Shown: in pieces, positions 8,746-17,461 of the stretch
How positions within the stretch are numbered: the first letter of the stretch is position 1
Layout: every line of letters starts with the position of its first letter
Origin: Candidatus Scatomorpha intestinavium
Lineage (GTDB): Bacteria; Bacillota; Clostridia; Oscillospirales; Oscillospiraceae
NCBI GenBank assembly: GCA_018712985.1
Contig: DVGA01000064.1
Span: 1-42,374 of the forward strand
Length of the DNA: 42,374 nt
Reading direction: 5' to 3'
Notes under the pieces: model-generated
What the model saw: only the letters and a program-made list of their open reading frames with translations
The model's database searches: none
What the model was told of the DNA's origin: nothing
Translations under genes and position numbers: made by a program

Positions 8746-9771
8746 ATGGCTGTGACGATAAAGGACGTGGCGCGCGAGGCGGGCGTGTCCGTCTCCACGG
8801 TGTCAAAGGTCATAAACGGCCACTACAGCATCTCGGAGGCGACGGCCGCGCGCGTCCGCGAGACCATGCGCGCCCTCTCGTATTACCCGAACGCGAGCGC
8901 GCAGAGCTTCGCCCGCGGCGCCACGCAGCGCGTCGTGCTGCTTACCGACCTCGAGCGGAACATAGCCTTTTCAAACCCGCACATGTTCGAGATCATCGCG
9001 GGGGTCGAGGAGGCGCTGCGCCGCAGGGGCTACGCGCTCGAGCTGCGCGGCACGGACAAGACGGACGCCGCCGGCGCGGCGCGCGACGCGATAGCCCGCC
9101 GGAGCGCCGACGCGCTGATAGTTCACGTCTCCGTCATGTCGCACGCGCTCTCCGCCCTGCTCACCGAAACACACTTCCCGCACATGGTTTTGGGCGTGCC
9201 GGGGTTCGACAGCCAGGTCTGCTGGGTGGACATCAACCACGTCTACTCCGGCGTCCTCGCCGCGGAGCACCTTGTGAAGCGCGGCTACAGGCGCATCGCC
9301 TTCGTCGGCGGGCGGGATTACGATTTGAGCTCCACCAACCGGCTCGAGGGCGTCCGCCGCGGGCTGAAGGACCTGAACTGCCCGCTTAGCGAAAACATGA
9401 TATGGCTCGGCGACTCCACATTGGCGGACGGCGCGCGCATGACTGTCCGCCTGCTCGAGCAGTCCCCGCGGCCGGACGCCATAGTCTGCGCCAACAACTA
9501 CCTCGCCCTCGGCTGCGTTTCCGCCATACACGCCGCCGGGCTTAAAATCCCCGGCGACATTGGCGTTATCACTTTCGACGACAACCCATTTTCCCACATG
9601 ACGGACCCGCCGCTAACTGCCGTGGACATAGACGTCCGCGACATGGGTAACCAGGCCGCGGACTTCCTGCTCGGCATCATCCGGCACCCGAACAAGCAGG
9701 TGCAGACCTATATAACCACCTCTAACCTGATCGAGCGCGAATCCACCGCCCGGCCGCGCCGCCGCCCCTGA
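8746..9771 (+). CDS. LacI/GalR-family transcriptional regulator
   Basis: A 341-residue repressor. The N-terminal helix-turn-helix and hinge are typical (VTIKDVAREAGVSVSTVSKV, then NGHYSISEATAARVRETMRA). The rest is the periplasmic-binding-protein-like effector domain, with AAEHLVKRGYRRIAFVGG and the late DDNPFSHMTDPPLT strand common to the family. The ATG at 8746 is set by GGGAGG at 8732-8737 and by the canonical position of the HTH. It lies just after the amylase gene with its own promoter, so it probably senses a malto-oligosaccharide or a sugar phosphate and controls the glucan operons here. The effector is not readable from sequence. Confidence 0.94.
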   Translation: MAVTIKDVAREAGVSVSTVSKVINGHYSISEATAARVRETMRALSYYPNASAQSFARGATQRVVLLTDLERNIAFSNPHMFEIIAGVEEALRRRGYALELRGTDKTDAAGAARDAIARRSADALIVHVSVMSHALSALLTETHFPHMVLGVPGFDSQVCWVDINHVYSGVLAAEHLVKRGYRRIAFVGGRDYDLSSTNRLEGVRRGLKDLNCPLSENMIWLGDSTLADGARMTVRLLEQSPRPDAIVCANNYLALGCVSAIHAAGLKIPGDIGVITFDDNPFSHMTDPPLTAVDIDVRDMGNQAADFLLGIIRHPNKQVQTYITTSNLIERESTARPRRRP

Positions 9772-9814
9772 AGCCGCGGCCGCCGCACGGGGATTTATAC
9801 GTGAATACGGCAAA

Positions 9815-9842
9815 AGCGGCGCGGCCAGATGGCCGCGCCGCT
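9815..9842 (-). terminator. Terminator between convergent lacI-family and hsp20 genes
   Basis: A perfect 12-bp stem (9815-9826 with 9831-9842) and a 4-base loop. On the minus strand it is followed by TTTTG, so it best serves hsp20; it may also stop the plus-strand transcript. Confidence 0.75.
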
Positions 9843-9883
9843 CCGTTCAATGGAATAAGAGGAAGAGAGAAAATGAGAGGTTG

Positions 9884-10297
9884 TTATTCGATTGCGATGG
9901 AGCGGTTGTCGGGTACCAGCTCAGGCCTCTTCGGCAGGGTCAGCGTCAGGACGCCGTCCGTATAGCCGGCCTTGATGTTTGCGGTGTCGATGCCGGAAAC
10001 GTCGAAGCTGCGCTCAAAGGAGCCGAAGCTGCGCTCGCGGCGGACACAGCCGTTCCTGTTGTCCTCGTGCTCGCTGCGGCGCTCGGCCTTGATGGTCAGG
10101 CGGTCGTTCTCAAGGTCGATCTTGATGTCGTCCTTCTTGAAGCCGGGCAGGTCGGCCTCGAGCACAAAGGCGTCGCCCTTGTCGGTGATATCGGTGCGCA
10201 GTTCCATCGGCGCGTTGTTGGTGCCGAAGAAATCGCTGAAGAAATTGAACGGATCCATAATGCTGCGGCGGGTGGAATAAGGTGTAAGCTCAAACAT
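9884..10297 (-). CDS. Small heat-shock protein (Hsp20/alpha-crystallin)
   Basis: A 137-residue holdase chaperone that keeps unfolding proteins soluble. It has a short N-arm (FELTPYSTRRSIMDPFNFFSDFF begins at residue 2; quoted in part), an alpha-crystallin domain with EADLPGFKKDDIKID and the conserved DGVLTLTLPK near the C-terminus, and an IAIE tail. The start is the ATG at 10297, because AACCTCC on the plus strand (10304-10310) is its ribosome site; an earlier in-frame ATG at 10312 sits before that site. A perfect CIRCE element lies about 140 bases upstream, so it is very likely repressed by HrcA and induced by heat. Confidence 0.95.
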   Translation of the reverse strand: MFELTPYSTRRSIMDPFNFFSDFFGTNNAPMELRTDITDKGDAFVLEADLPGFKKDDIKIDLENDRLTIKAERRSEHEDNRNGCVRRERSFGSFERSFDVSGIDTANIKAGYTDGVLTLTLPKRPELVPDNRSIAIE

Positions 10298-10438
10298 GAT
10301 TAAAACCTCCATGTATTATATACGTTATATGTTCCGCAAACTCCGTAGATGTTATTCACATCTCTCGTCTGCTTACGTATATAAAATACAACACGGATTT
10401 TAACAAATCATGAACAGTATATGTCCTAAGTGTAAATA
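10298..10438 (-). promoter_or_regulatory. AT-rich hsp20 leader and promoter region
   Basis: The stretch between CIRCE and hsp20 is AT-rich. Several -10-like boxes occur on the minus strand (for example TAAAAT and a TATAAT close to the start codon), but no pair of boxes with good spacing stands out. The transcription start therefore cannot be placed with confidence. Confidence 0.4.
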
Positions 10439-10465
10439 TTAGCACTCGCCATTGGCGAGTGCTAA
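10439..10465 (-). promoter_or_regulatory. CIRCE operator (HrcA-binding site), perfect
   Basis: TTAGCACTC, nine bases, then GAGTGCTAA: an exact match to the CIRCE consensus. The nine-base spacer is itself palindromic (GCCATTGGC). It sits between the upstream amidohydrolase stop and hsp20. As RNA it is also a strong stem, so it may additionally help end the amidohydrolase transcript. Confidence 0.96.
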
Positions 10466-10476
10466 TATCGTCTCTG

Positions 10477-11913
10477 TTATATTGCCACAGGCAGGGCGTC
10501 CGGCTCTATGGGGCAGGTATAGCCCCCGGCGGTGCGCTTTTCAAACTCCGCGCGGGCCTTTTCCAGCGTGTCCGGGTCGTCTATCAGCTCTATGGCCGCG
10601 CAGGCGAGCACCTTCGCCGCGGTGAGAAGGCCCTTGTGGCCGATGCTGCTGCCGCCGCAGCTCACGTTCTGCCAGGAGTGTCCCGCCGCGCCGAAGGGGA
10701 AGGCCACGCAGTGTATCTGCGCGGCCGGAGTCTGCCAGCTCACGTCGCCCACGTCCGTGCTGCCGGGCACAAAGCCCGTGCCGTGGTATTCGGGCAGTAT
10801 GAAGCGGCAAAGCCCGTCGGCAAGGCCGTGCGTGCGCTCCTCCACCTCCCGCGCGATGTCCGCGTCGAAGCTCGGGCCTATTCCCGGCGCGGTGCGCACG
10901 TCGTAGGTGGCACGGAGGGCGGAGGCGAGGGCCTCTTCCTCCGGCGTGTACTCCGGCAGCCCCACCTCTCCGAACACGCGGTAGAGCAGCCCCTCGAGCG
11001 TGTAATTCGGCACGAGCTCGGCCGTGCCGTCGATGAAAACTCTGTCGAACGTGGTCTCCGTCATCAGCGCTGCTCCCTCGGCTATCTTGTCCAGGCGCGC
11101 CTGGAGCGCCACGCTGTCGCGCACCTTGTTCGCGCGGACCATATAGAGCACGCTCGCCTCTGCCTGCACCACGTTGGGCGAGACGCCGCCGGCGTCCGTT
11201 ATCGCATAGTGCACGCGGCAGTCACCCGCCATGTGCTCGCGCAGGTACTGCGCGCCGGTGTTCATGAGCTCGACGGCGTCGAGCGCGCTGCGGCCGTTTT
11301 CCGGGTCGCCCGCCGCGTGGGCGGAGACGCCGTGGAACTTGTAGAGCACCTGTATGCAGGAGTTGTTCGTGCCGGTGACGACCTCGTTCACGTCGCTCGG
11401 GTGCCAGGTCAGGGCGAAGTCAAGGCCCCTCCACAGCCCCTCGCGGGCCATGAAGGCCTTGCCCGCGCCGCCCTCCTCGCCCGGGCAGCCGTAAAAGATG
11501 ACCGTGCCGCTCTTGCCGCTGCTCTCGAGGAAGTCCTTTATGGCGAAGGCAGCGCCCAGCGCGCCCGCACCGAGCATGTTGTGCCCGCAGCCGTGCCCCG
11601 GCCCGCCGGGGACGAGCGGCCGCTTTTGGGCACAGGCCGCCTCCTGGCTGAGGCCGGAGAGCGCGTCGTATTCGCCGAGGATGCCGATCACCGGCTTCCC
11701 CTCGCCGAATTTGCCGCAGAAGGCGGTCTTTATGCCGCAGAGGCCCTCCGTCACCTCGAACCCGTGCTCGCGGAGTACGGAGCAGTAGAGCGCCGCGCTC
11801 TCGAACTCCTTCAGCGAAAGCTCCGGCCTGCTCCAGACGGCGTCCGAAACGCCGGTGAAAATACCGGCGTTTTCGTCTATGTACTCTATCGCTTTCTTCT
11901 GGAAATCGTTCAT
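10477..11913 (-). CDS. M20 family amidohydrolase, AbgB-like
   Basis: A 478-residue zinc amidohydrolase resembling AbgB (p-aminobenzoyl-glutamate hydrolase subunit B) and related peptidases. Visible family motifs are [10 protein letters not shown] (metal-site strand), [28 protein letters not shown] with the catalytic Glu pair, WHPSD, and the dimerisation-domain segment [10 protein letters not shown]. AbgB works with AbgA in E. coli, but no AbgA is next to it here. It is the last gene of an amino-acid ABC operon and overlaps the ATPase stop by 4 bases, so its substrate is probably an N-acyl or aryl amino acid or dipeptide brought in by that importer. Specificity is inferred. Confidence 0.88.
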   Translation of the reverse strand: MNDFQKKAIEYIDENAGIFTGVSDAVWSRPELSLKEFESAALYCSVLREHGFEVTEGLCGIKTAFCGKFGEGKPVIGILGEYDALSGLSQEAACAQKRPLVPGGPGHGCGHNMLGAGALGAAFAIKDFLESSGKSGTVIFYGCPGEEGGAGKAFMAREGLWRGLDFALTWHPSDVNEVVTGTNNSCIQVLYKFHGVSAHAAGDPENGRSALDAVELMNTGAQYLREHMAGDCRVHYAITDAGGVSPNVVQAEASVLYMVRANKVRDSVALQARLDKIAEGAALMTETTFDRVFIDGTAELVPNYTLEGLLYRVFGEVGLPEYTPEEEALASALRATYDVRTAPGIGPSFDADIAREVEERTHGLADGLCRFILPEYHGTGFVPGSTDVGDVSWQTPAAQIHCVAFPFGAAGHSWQNVSCGGSSIGHKGLLTAAKVLACAAIELIDDPDTLEKARAEFEKRTAGGYTCPIEPDALPVAI

Positions 11914-12755
11914 ATCAGCACCTTGCTCAAAAAGTCCTGCAGCCTCGGGCTCTCGGGCTTGTCGAAAATCTTGTCCGGCGCGCCCTGCTCGACGAGCTTG
12001 CCGTCGGCGAGGAAAAGTATCCTGCTGCCCACCTCGCGCGCGAAGTGCATCTCGTGCGTGACGACGACCATGGTCATGCCCTCATGGGCGAGCTGCTTCA
12101 TGACGTCCAGAACCTCGCCGACCATCTCCGGGTCCAGTGCGCTTGTCGGCTCGTCGAAGAGCATGACGTCCGGGTCCATGCACAGCGCGCGGACTATGGC
12201 CACGCGCTGCTGCTGCCCGCCGGAGAGCTGTATCGGATAGGCGTCCGCCCTGTCGCCGAGGCCTACGCGCTCGAGCAGCTTCTGCGCCTTGGCGCGCGCC
12301 TCGTCCTCCTTGAGCCTGCCCAGCTGCACGGGGGCGAGAATCATGTTCTCGATGACCGTCTTGTGCGGGAAGAGGTTGAACTGCTGGAACACCATGCCCA
12401 TCTTCTGGCGCACGACGTTGATGTCTATCTTCTTGCCGCGGACTTTCTGCTGCTTTCCGTCCGGGCCGGTCTCCACCTTGTCAGGCTCGCGCTTCTTGGT
12501 GATGTCCACGCCCTCGAAGAACACGGCTCCCTCGGTGGGCTCCTCGAGCAGGTTCAGCGAGCGGAGCAGCGTGCTCTTGCCGCCGCCGGAGGGGCCGATT
12601 ATGACGACGACCTCGCCCTGATGTATGTCCACGTCCACGCCGTCAAGGGCCTTTATCGCGCCCTTGTTGTAGTACTTTTTCAGCCCGCGGACGCTGATAA
12701 GCGCGTTCGGGTCCGCCGGGTGGGCGGCGAGGTAGGCTTCGGTCGTGGAAACCAT
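11910..12755 (-). CDS. Polar amino-acid ABC transporter ATPase (GlnQ/ArtP-like)
   Basis: The 281-residue ATPase has Walker A GPSGGGKS (about 54-61), Q-loop VFQQFNLFP, signature LSGGQQQR, Walker B VMLFDEP and switch His in VVTHEM. Between Walker A and the Q-loop sits a Lys-rich insertion of about 25 residues (around 88-112) not usual for GlnQ. The ATG at 12755 was chosen because earlier in-frame starts lie inside the permease gene. An extra N-terminal stretch of about 18 residues precedes the ABC core. It powers the adjacent permease and binding protein, and its stop overlaps the amidohydrolase start. Confidence 0.93.
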   Translation of the reverse strand: MVSTTEAYLAAHPADPNALISVRGLKKYYNKGAIKALDGVDVDIHQGEVVVIIGPSGGGKSTLLRSLNLLEEPTEGAVFFEGVDITKKREPDKVETGPDGKQQKVRGKKIDINVVRQKMGMVFQQFNLFPHKTVIENMILAPVQLGRLKEDEARAKAQKLLERVGLGDRADAYPIQLSGGQQQRVAIVRALCMDPDVMLFDEPTSALDPEMVGEVLDVMKQLAHEGMTMVVVTHEMHFAREVGSRILFLADGKLVEQGAPDKIFDKPESPRLQDFLSKVLI

Positions 12756-12765
12756 TGCGCGGCCT

Positions 12766-13551
12766 TTATCTCTTGTCGCCACGGCGCATCCTCCTTTCGA
12801 AGTAGGCAATTATCTTGGAGGTGGGGAAGCACAGGCAGAAATAGAGCAGTGTGGCAATGACCAGCGGCTCCGCTATCGCCCAGGCCGAGCCGCGCACCAC
12901 AGTTACGGCGTACATGATGTCCTGCACGCCGATCGTGTAGGTTATCGAGGACTCCTTGATTATGGTGACAAACTCGTTGGCTATTGCGGGCAGGATGTTC
13001 TTTATTGCCTGAGGCAGCACGATGAGCCTCATCGTTTTCCCCTTGGGCAGACCCAGCGAGCGCGCCGCCTCCGTCTGGCCGAGGGGCACGCCCTCTATGC
13101 CGCCGCGTATGATTTCGGAGAGGTAGCCGCCCGAATTGAGCGCCAGCGCCACAACGCCGGGAACAAAGCGGTCGGAGGTGACTCCCGAAACGATGTTGAA
13201 GTAGGGTACGTCGATGTAGCTGAAAACCACATAGTAGATGATAAACAGCTGCACCAGCATCGGCGTGGAACGCACGAACTCAACGTATACGGCCGCGATA
13301 AAACGAAGCGGATTGAATTTCGCTATAACGCGGAGCGTGGCGTGAAGCTTTTCCCCGCGGGCCGGGAGCCTCTCGAGGAAGGCAAACGGGCGGAAGTTGG
13401 AAAGGCGCATCAGCGCCAGTATCATAGCTATTATAAAGCCGAAGAAAACCGTAAGAGCCGAGAGCAGCAGCGTGCAGATAAGGCCCTGTTCAAAGAGGTT
13501 CCAATACTTCAGCGTTGTTTCGAATCTCTCTGGGGATAAAAGCTGACCCAC
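12766..13551 (-). CDS. Polar amino-acid ABC transporter permease (HisM/GlnP-like)
   Basis: A 261-residue membrane protein with the HisMQ-type core: [26 protein letters not shown]-like [19 protein letters not shown], and the ATPase-docking loop [21 protein letters not shown] single permease gene implies a homodimeric channel. The start is GTG at 13551, supported by AAAGGAG 8 bases upstream. It is separated from the binding-protein gene by a stem-loop that should favour extra synthesis of the binding protein. Confidence 0.92.
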   Translation of the reverse strand: MGQLLSPERFETTLKYWNLFEQGLICTLLLSALTVFFGFIIAMILALMRLSNFRPFAFLERLPARGEKLHATLRVIAKFNPLRFIAAVYVEFVRSTPMLVQLFIIYYVVFSYIDVPYFNIVSGVTSDRFVPGVVALALNSGGYLSEIIRGGIEGVPLGQTEAARSLGLPKGKTMRLIVLPQAIKNILPAIANEFVTIIKESSITYTIGVQDIMYAVTVVRGSAWAIAEPLVIATLLYFCLCFPTSKIIAYFERRMRRGDKR

Positions 13552-13581
13552 GGGGCTCGCTCCTTTCAGATTGGACTACAG

Positions 13582-13619
13582 CAGGGAATCTCCCCCGCGT
13601 TGCGGGGGAGATTTCCCTG
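13582..13619 (-). promoter_or_regulatory. Intra-operon stem-loop after the binding-protein gene
   Basis: A 17-bp stem with one bulged base (13582-13598 with 13602-13619) and a 3-base loop, with no T-run on the minus strand. The position, just after the solute-binding gene and before the permease, fits a partial attenuator or mRNA-stabilising hairpin. Confidence 0.7.
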
Positions 13620-13637
13620 AGATATCAGAGCCGCAGC

Positions 13638-14582
13638 TCAGCCGGCAAGGCCGCCCTCGGCGGTCCACTCGGCCTGCTCGCCCTCAGCGAGGGTGTTGGC
13701 CTCGGCTATAAACTCATCCATCGTGCCGCTGTCAACGCACTCATTAATGATGATGTTGACGGCTGCGAGCCAGGCGGCGTCGCCGTCCTGGACAGCAACA
13801 CAGGAGCCCTCTGCGTCATACTCGACGTCCCAGGCGATCATAAGCTCGGGGTACTGCTTGACATAGCTCTCGGCGACGGCGGTCTCAATGAAGGCGCCCT
13901 CAAGGTGCCCGGAAACGAGCTCGGCAATTATGTCGGTGACCTTGGTCAGGCCCATGATGTTGGCGTTGGGGGTGTTTTCCATCGCGAGGTCGTACTGAAT
14001 GGAGCCCAGCTGGGCGCCGACGGACAGGCCGTCAAAGTCCTCATAGCTGGTGTATTTCTCCGCGTCGGCGGCGCGGATCACAAAGGACTGCCCGCCGAGG
14101 TAATAGGTGTCGCTGAAGTCGGCGGAATCCTCACGGGTCGGGTCGGGGGAGAATCCGGCGATGCCAAGGTCGATGTTGCCGGTCATGAGCTCGCCGATGA
14201 TGCCGTTGAAGTCCATCGGTACGACGTTGAGCTCAACGCCGAGGGCGTCGGCTATGTACTGAGCCAGGGACATATCGAAGCCGGCCAGCTGGGGCTCGCC
14301 GTCAATGATGGCATAGAACTCATATGGAGCGAAGTCCGGGCTGGTGCCTACAGTGAGCATGCCATCAATTGCGAAGTCGAGATCGGGGATTATCTCCTCA
14401 AGGCTCATGCCCTCATAGGGATTCGCGGCGGGCTCTTCGCTTTCAGCGGGGGCCTCGCTCTCGGCGGGGGCGGCGCTCTCTTCGGCGCCGGGGGCGGTGC
14501 TCTCGGCGGCAGGCTCCTCGCCGCAGGCGGCGAGCGCAAACACCATTACGAGCGCAAGCAGAAGTGCAGTCAGCTTTTTCAT
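13638..14582 (-). CDS. Amino-acid ABC transporter substrate-binding lipoprotein (family 3)
   Basis: A 314-residue lipoprotein with signal MKKLTALLLALVMVFALAAC (lipobox LAAC), then a Glu/Ala/Pro-rich linker of about 35 residues that spaces it from the membrane. The family 3 binding domain follows, with DFAPYEF, LAGFDMSLAQYIADALG and GNIDLGIAGFSPDPTR. The start ATG at 14582 is set by the signal peptide; upstream in-frame codons overlap the promoter. It is first in the operon and supplies substrate to the HisM-like permease. The ligand is probably a polar amino acid or a derivative, given the amidohydrolase at the operon end. Confidence 0.94.
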   Translation of the reverse strand: MKKLTALLLALVMVFALAACGEEPAAESTAPGAEESAAPAESEAPAESEEPAANPYEGMSLEEIIPDLDFAIDGMLTVGTSPDFAPYEFYAIIDGEPQLAGFDMSLAQYIADALGVELNVVPMDFNGIIGELMTGNIDLGIAGFSPDPTREDSADFSDTYYLGGQSFVIRAADAEKYTSYEDFDGLSVGAQLGSIQYDLAMENTPNANIMGLTKVTDIIAELVSGHLEGAFIETAVAESYVKQYPELMIAWDVEYDAEGSCVAVQDGDAAWLAAVNIIINECVDSGTMDEFIAEANTLAEGEQAEWTAEGGLAG

Positions 14583-14644
14583 TTCAGATTCCTCTTTCCA
14601 TTTCCATAATCCAGCGCCCGTGCGGCGCTTTTGGCTGTGGTGAA

Positions 14645-14673
14645 AATATAGCACTCCCGCGCCGCTTTGTCAA
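14645..14673 (-). promoter_or_regulatory. Strong sigma-A promoter of the amino-acid importer operon
   Basis: On the minus strand: TTGACA (14668-14673), a 17-base spacer, TATATT (14645-14650). The -35 is perfect and the -10 is one base off consensus. Confidence 0.85.
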
Positions 14674-14736
14674 TATGTAAATGCAAATTTATGCGAAATT
14701 TATGTGAAAGTTCCGTTTATTCACGTCTGTATATAC

Positions 14737-14753
14737 ATTATTCATTGAATAAT
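14737..14753. promoter_or_regulatory. Perfect AT-rich palindrome upstream of the amino-acid importer promoter
   Basis: ATTATTCA, one central base, TGAATAAT. It lies about 65 bases upstream of the promoter for the binding-protein gene. The TGAATAA half-sites recall arginine-type (ARG box) operators, but the match is loose, so the regulator is unknown. Confidence 0.35.
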
Positions 14754-14816
14754 CGCTGAAAAAATGAATATTATCGCTTTTGGACGGCCTGCAGCCCGTC
14801 ATTGTGCACAAGCGCC

Positions 14817-15629
14817 CTATCTGCGCAGCAGCTTCCCCGCGAGCGCGAAGAGGCCGAAGGCGAGGATGTTCATGGCGACGACGCTCGCGCCGGACGGCGT
14901 CTCGAGCGCGTAGCTGGCCGCCATGCCGATGGCGAAGCAGGCCACGGAGAGCGCCGCGGAGCAGACTGTGACGGATTTGAAGGTCCTGAACACCCGCATT
15001 GCGGACAGGGAGGGGAAGATGAGCAGCGAGGAGATAAGCAGCGCGCCCATCATGCGCATCCCGAGCACCACCGTCACGGCGGTGAGCACGGCGAGCAGCG
15101 TGTTATAGAGCTGAGCCCTCGTCCCGGTGGCGGCAGCGAAGGTCTCGTCGAAGGTCACGGCGAATATGCGGTTATAGAGCAGAGTGAATAGCGCTATCAC
15201 CGCCGCGCAGAGCACGACGGAAAGCACGGCGTCCGCGCGCGAGACCGTGAGTATGGAGCCGAACATGTAGTTCGACACGTTCATGTTCATCCCGCTCGTG
15301 AGCGAGACCACGATGACGCCCACGGCGAGCGAGCCGCTCGAAATCAGGGCTATCGCGGCGTCCCCGCGTATTTTCCCGCTCTGCGATATCCTGAGCAGCA
15401 GCACGGCGGCGAGCGCCACCACCGGCACCGTGACGGCCAGCGGCGCGAGGTCCAGCGCCGTGGCTATGGCGAGCGAGCCGAATCCGACGTGGCTCAGCCC
15501 GTCGCCTATCATGGAGTAGCGCTTGAGCACGAGCGGCGTGCCGAGCAGCGCCGCGCAGAGCGATACGAGCACGCCCACGAGCATCGCCCGGGCGAGGAAG
15601 GGATAGGAGAGCATCTCTATGAATATCAT
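14817..15629 (-). CDS. Zinc/manganese ABC transporter permease (ZnuB-like)
   Basis: A 270-residue ABC-3 family permease with about eight hydrophobic spans. Family features are the N-terminal segment FLARAMLVGVLVSLCAALLG, KRYSMIGDGLSHVGFGSLA and GALLISSLLIFPS. It is third in a binding protein-ATPase-permease operon, starting one base after the ATPase stop. With its neighbours it imports a transition metal, most likely zinc. No clear terminator follows; only a weak 5-bp hairpin is visible near 14782-14800. Confidence 0.93.
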   Translation of the reverse strand: MIFIEMLSYPFLARAMLVGVLVSLCAALLGTPLVLKRYSMIGDGLSHVGFGSLAIATALDLAPLAVTVPVVALAAVLLLRISQSGKIRGDAAIALISSGSLAVGVIVVSLTSGMNMNVSNYMFGSILTVSRADAVLSVVLCAAVIALFTLLYNRIFAVTFDETFAAATGTRAQLYNTLLAVLTAVTVVLGMRMMGALLISSLLIFPSLSAMRVFRTFKSVTVCSAALSVACFAIGMAASYALETPSGASVVAMNILAFGLFALAGKLLRR

Positions 15630-15630
15630 C

Positions 15631-16332
15631 TCAGGCCCCTCCCCTCAGCCGGCGCAGCGCGCCGCTTTTTTCATATTCCGCCACCGTGCCGAAAAAGAGC
15701 TGTTCATGTCCGAGGTGCAGTATGCGCGTGGCGTAGCGCAGCGCGGCGTTCACGTCGTGCGACACCATGACCACGGTGACCCCGTCGCAGAGGTTGATGA
15801 GCTTCAGCAGGTTGTACATCTCCGCCGTGGCGACCGGGTCGAGCCCCGCGACGGGCTCGTCGAGCAGCAGCAGCTTTTTAGTGGCGCAGAGCGCTCGGGC
15901 GAGCAGCACGCGCTGCTGCTGCCCGCCGGACAGCTCCTGGTAGCAGCGGTTCGCGAACTCGGACATGCCCATGCGCTCAAGGTTGCGCGCGGCCTCGGCC
16001 TGGTCGGCCTTTGAGTAAAAGCACCTGCGGCCGAGGGAGTTGAGCCGCCCTGAGAGAACTACCTCGAAAACCGAGGCGGGGAAATCCCGCTGCAGCTCCG
16101 TCTGCTGCGGAAGATAGCCGATCTCCCGCCGCTCGAGCCCGTCTCCTAACTCTATCGAGCCGGAGCGCGGCTCCTTCAGCCCGAGCAGGCCCTTCACAAG
16201 GGTCGATTTGCCGGAGCCGTTCTCCCCGACTATGCACAGGTAGTCCCCGCTCTCCACGGAGAAATCCACCCCGGAGAGCACCGTGTCCGCCCCGTAGGCG
16301 AAGGAGAGGCCGGAGCAAGTGATAAGCGCCAT
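15631..16332 (-). CDS. Zinc/manganese ABC transporter ATPase (ZnuC-like)
   Basis: A 233-residue ATPase with Walker A GENGSGKS, Q-loop YLPQQ, signature LSGGQQQR, Walker B LLLLDEP and a VSHD switch. The ATG at 16332 shares its A with the upstream stop (TGATG), which marks coupled translation; an in-frame upstream ATG lies well inside the binding-protein gene. It partners the ABC-3 permease that follows. Confidence 0.93.
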   Translation of the reverse strand: MALITCSGLSFAYGADTVLSGVDFSVESGDYLCIVGENGSGKSTLVKGLLGLKEPRSGSIELGDGLERREIGYLPQQTELQRDFPASVFEVVLSGRLNSLGRRCFYSKADQAEAARNLERMGMSEFANRCYQELSGGQQQRVLLARALCATKKLLLLDEPVAGLDPVATAEMYNLLKLINLCDGVTVVMVSHDVNAALRYATRILHLGHEQLFFGTVAEYEKSGALRRLRGGA

Positions 16333-17288
16333 CAGCCCAGCGCCTCCTTCAGCACGCCCACGTTGTCCCACATGAGCTCAAGGTAGGTCACGCCCGCGTC
16401 GAACTGCGCGCGGGTGACGTTGTGGCAGGCGTTGAACTGCCGCTTCGCCGCTCCGGTCTCGTCGCAGACCGTGTCCGCCATCAGCTCGTTGGAGAGCTCT
16501 ATGTGAAACACCACGGGTATGTCCTCCTCCCTCACCTTGTCGATTATAAACGCCACCGTTGCGGCGCTCGGCTCGGCGTCCTCGCTGCAGCCCGGGAAGG
16601 CCGCGTAGTATTCAAGCCCGTAGGCCCGGGCAAAATAGAGCAGCGGGAAGCGGTCCGCGAAAATAATCGTTTTCCGCACCCCATTGCCGACCACATCCCA
16701 AAAGGCCGCGTCGAGCTCCTCGAGCCTGTCCGTGTACGCCCGCAGGTTGGCCTCGTACTCCTCCGCGCCCTCCGGGTCCGCCTCGCAGAGCGCGGCGGCG
16801 ATTTTTTCGCAGATGAGCACGGCGTTCCTCGGGCTTGTCCAGACGTGCTCGTCGTATTCTTCCCCATCGCCGTGATCGTGGCCCTCGTGGGCGTCTTCGC
16901 CGTCCGTCTCCATGCCCTCCACGGCCTCCTCTTCGAGCAGCTCCACGCAGTCCATGAGCGTCACCGTGGATACGCCCTCGCCCACGCTCTCGATCACATC
17001 ATCCACCCAGGCCTCGCTCTCGCCGCCGGTGTAGATGAACAGATCGCAGTTTTGTATGTCTATTATGTCCTTCGGCGTCGGCTCGAAGGAGTGCGTCTCG
17101 CTCCCCGGGGGTATCAGCAGCTCCACTGAGCCGCGCTCTCCAAGGAGCGTTCGCGCGAAATCATATGCCGCGAAGCCCGTCGTAACGACCGAAACGCCTT
17201 CGCCCTCCTCCGCCGGCGCCGCGGAGCAGCCGGTGAGCGCCGCCGCCGCTGCCAGCGTCAGGAAAAGCGACAAAAAACGCCTTAGCAT
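16332..17288 (-). CDS. Zinc-type ABC transporter metal-binding lipoprotein (ZnuA/AdcA-like)
   Basis: A 318-residue cluster A-1 metal-binding protein with lipobox LTGC. Candidate ligands are the His of GSETHSFEPTPKD, a His/Asp-rich loop DAHEGHDHGDGEEYDEHVW with the second core His at its end, and a third site in FADRFPLLYFARAYGL, where the classical ZnuA His is replaced by the Asp-Arg pair seen in some Gram-positive members. A C-terminal NACHNVT segment matches Firmicutes homologues. The His-rich loop argues for zinc over manganese. It heads the binding protein-ATPase-permease operon and has its own promoter. Confidence 0.92.
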   Translation of the reverse strand: MLRRFLSLFLTLAAAAALTGCSAAPAEEGEGVSVVTTGFAAYDFARTLLGERGSVELLIPPGSETHSFEPTPKDIIDIQNCDLFIYTGGESEAWVDDVIESVGEGVSTVTLMDCVELLEEEAVEGMETDGEDAHEGHDHGDGEEYDEHVWTSPRNAVLICEKIAAALCEADPEGAEEYEANLRAYTDRLEELDAAFWDVVGNGVRKTIIFADRFPLLYFARAYGLEYYAAFPGCSEDAEPSAATVAFIIDKVREEDIPVVFHIELSNELMADTVCDETGAAKRQFNACHNVTRAQFDAGVTYLELMWDNVGVLKEALG

Positions 17289-17322
17289 GCCCTGTCCGTC
17301 ATCCTCTCGCTGAAATCAAATA

Positions 17323-17351
17323 ATATTACCATATCGCCGCGCGCCTGTCCA
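17323..17351 (-). promoter_or_regulatory. Promoter of the zinc importer operon
   Basis: On the minus strand: TGGACA (17346-17351), a 17-base spacer and TAATAT (17323-17328). An AT-rich stretch with the palindrome TAATATTA overlaps the -10 and could be part of a Zur/Fur-type operator, but it does not match a full consensus. Confidence 0.65.
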
Positions 17352-17413
17352 GAAAAACGGCCGCGGCGCCCATATTTCCCGCCCCGCGCGCCGTCAAAGC
17401 TCCGCGCGCAGCG

Positions 17414-17420
17414 CATACTT
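17414..17420 (+). promoter_or_regulatory. Possible forespore (sigma-G type) -10 element for spoVAD
   Basis: CATACTT resembles the sigma-G -10 consensus CATACTA and lies about 40 bases before the start. No clear -35 partner is seen, so this is tentative and rests mainly on spoVA genes being sigma-G controlled in Bacillus. Confidence 0.3.
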
Positions 17421-17461
17421 CCCGCCCTTTCCCGGCAAAATAGGGCCGAGGGGTGATACTT

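Noticed and set aside
10459-12240. A long open frame (593 codons) antisense to the amidohydrolase and ATPase genes
   Set aside because: GC-rich genes produce long antisense frames. Its composition is Ala/Arg/Leu/Val/His-rich without domains, and the opposite strand holds two clear enzyme genes.
12745-13539. Plus-strand frame opposite the amino-acid permease
   Set aside because: It mirrors the permease codon pattern and lacks a ribosome site; the minus-strand permease with EAA loop is clearly the gene.
14783-14800. Possible terminator after the zinc permease gene
   Set aside because: The stem has only five secure pairs with a mismatch beyond, so it was not listed as a terminator even though a T-run occurs about 25 bases downstream.
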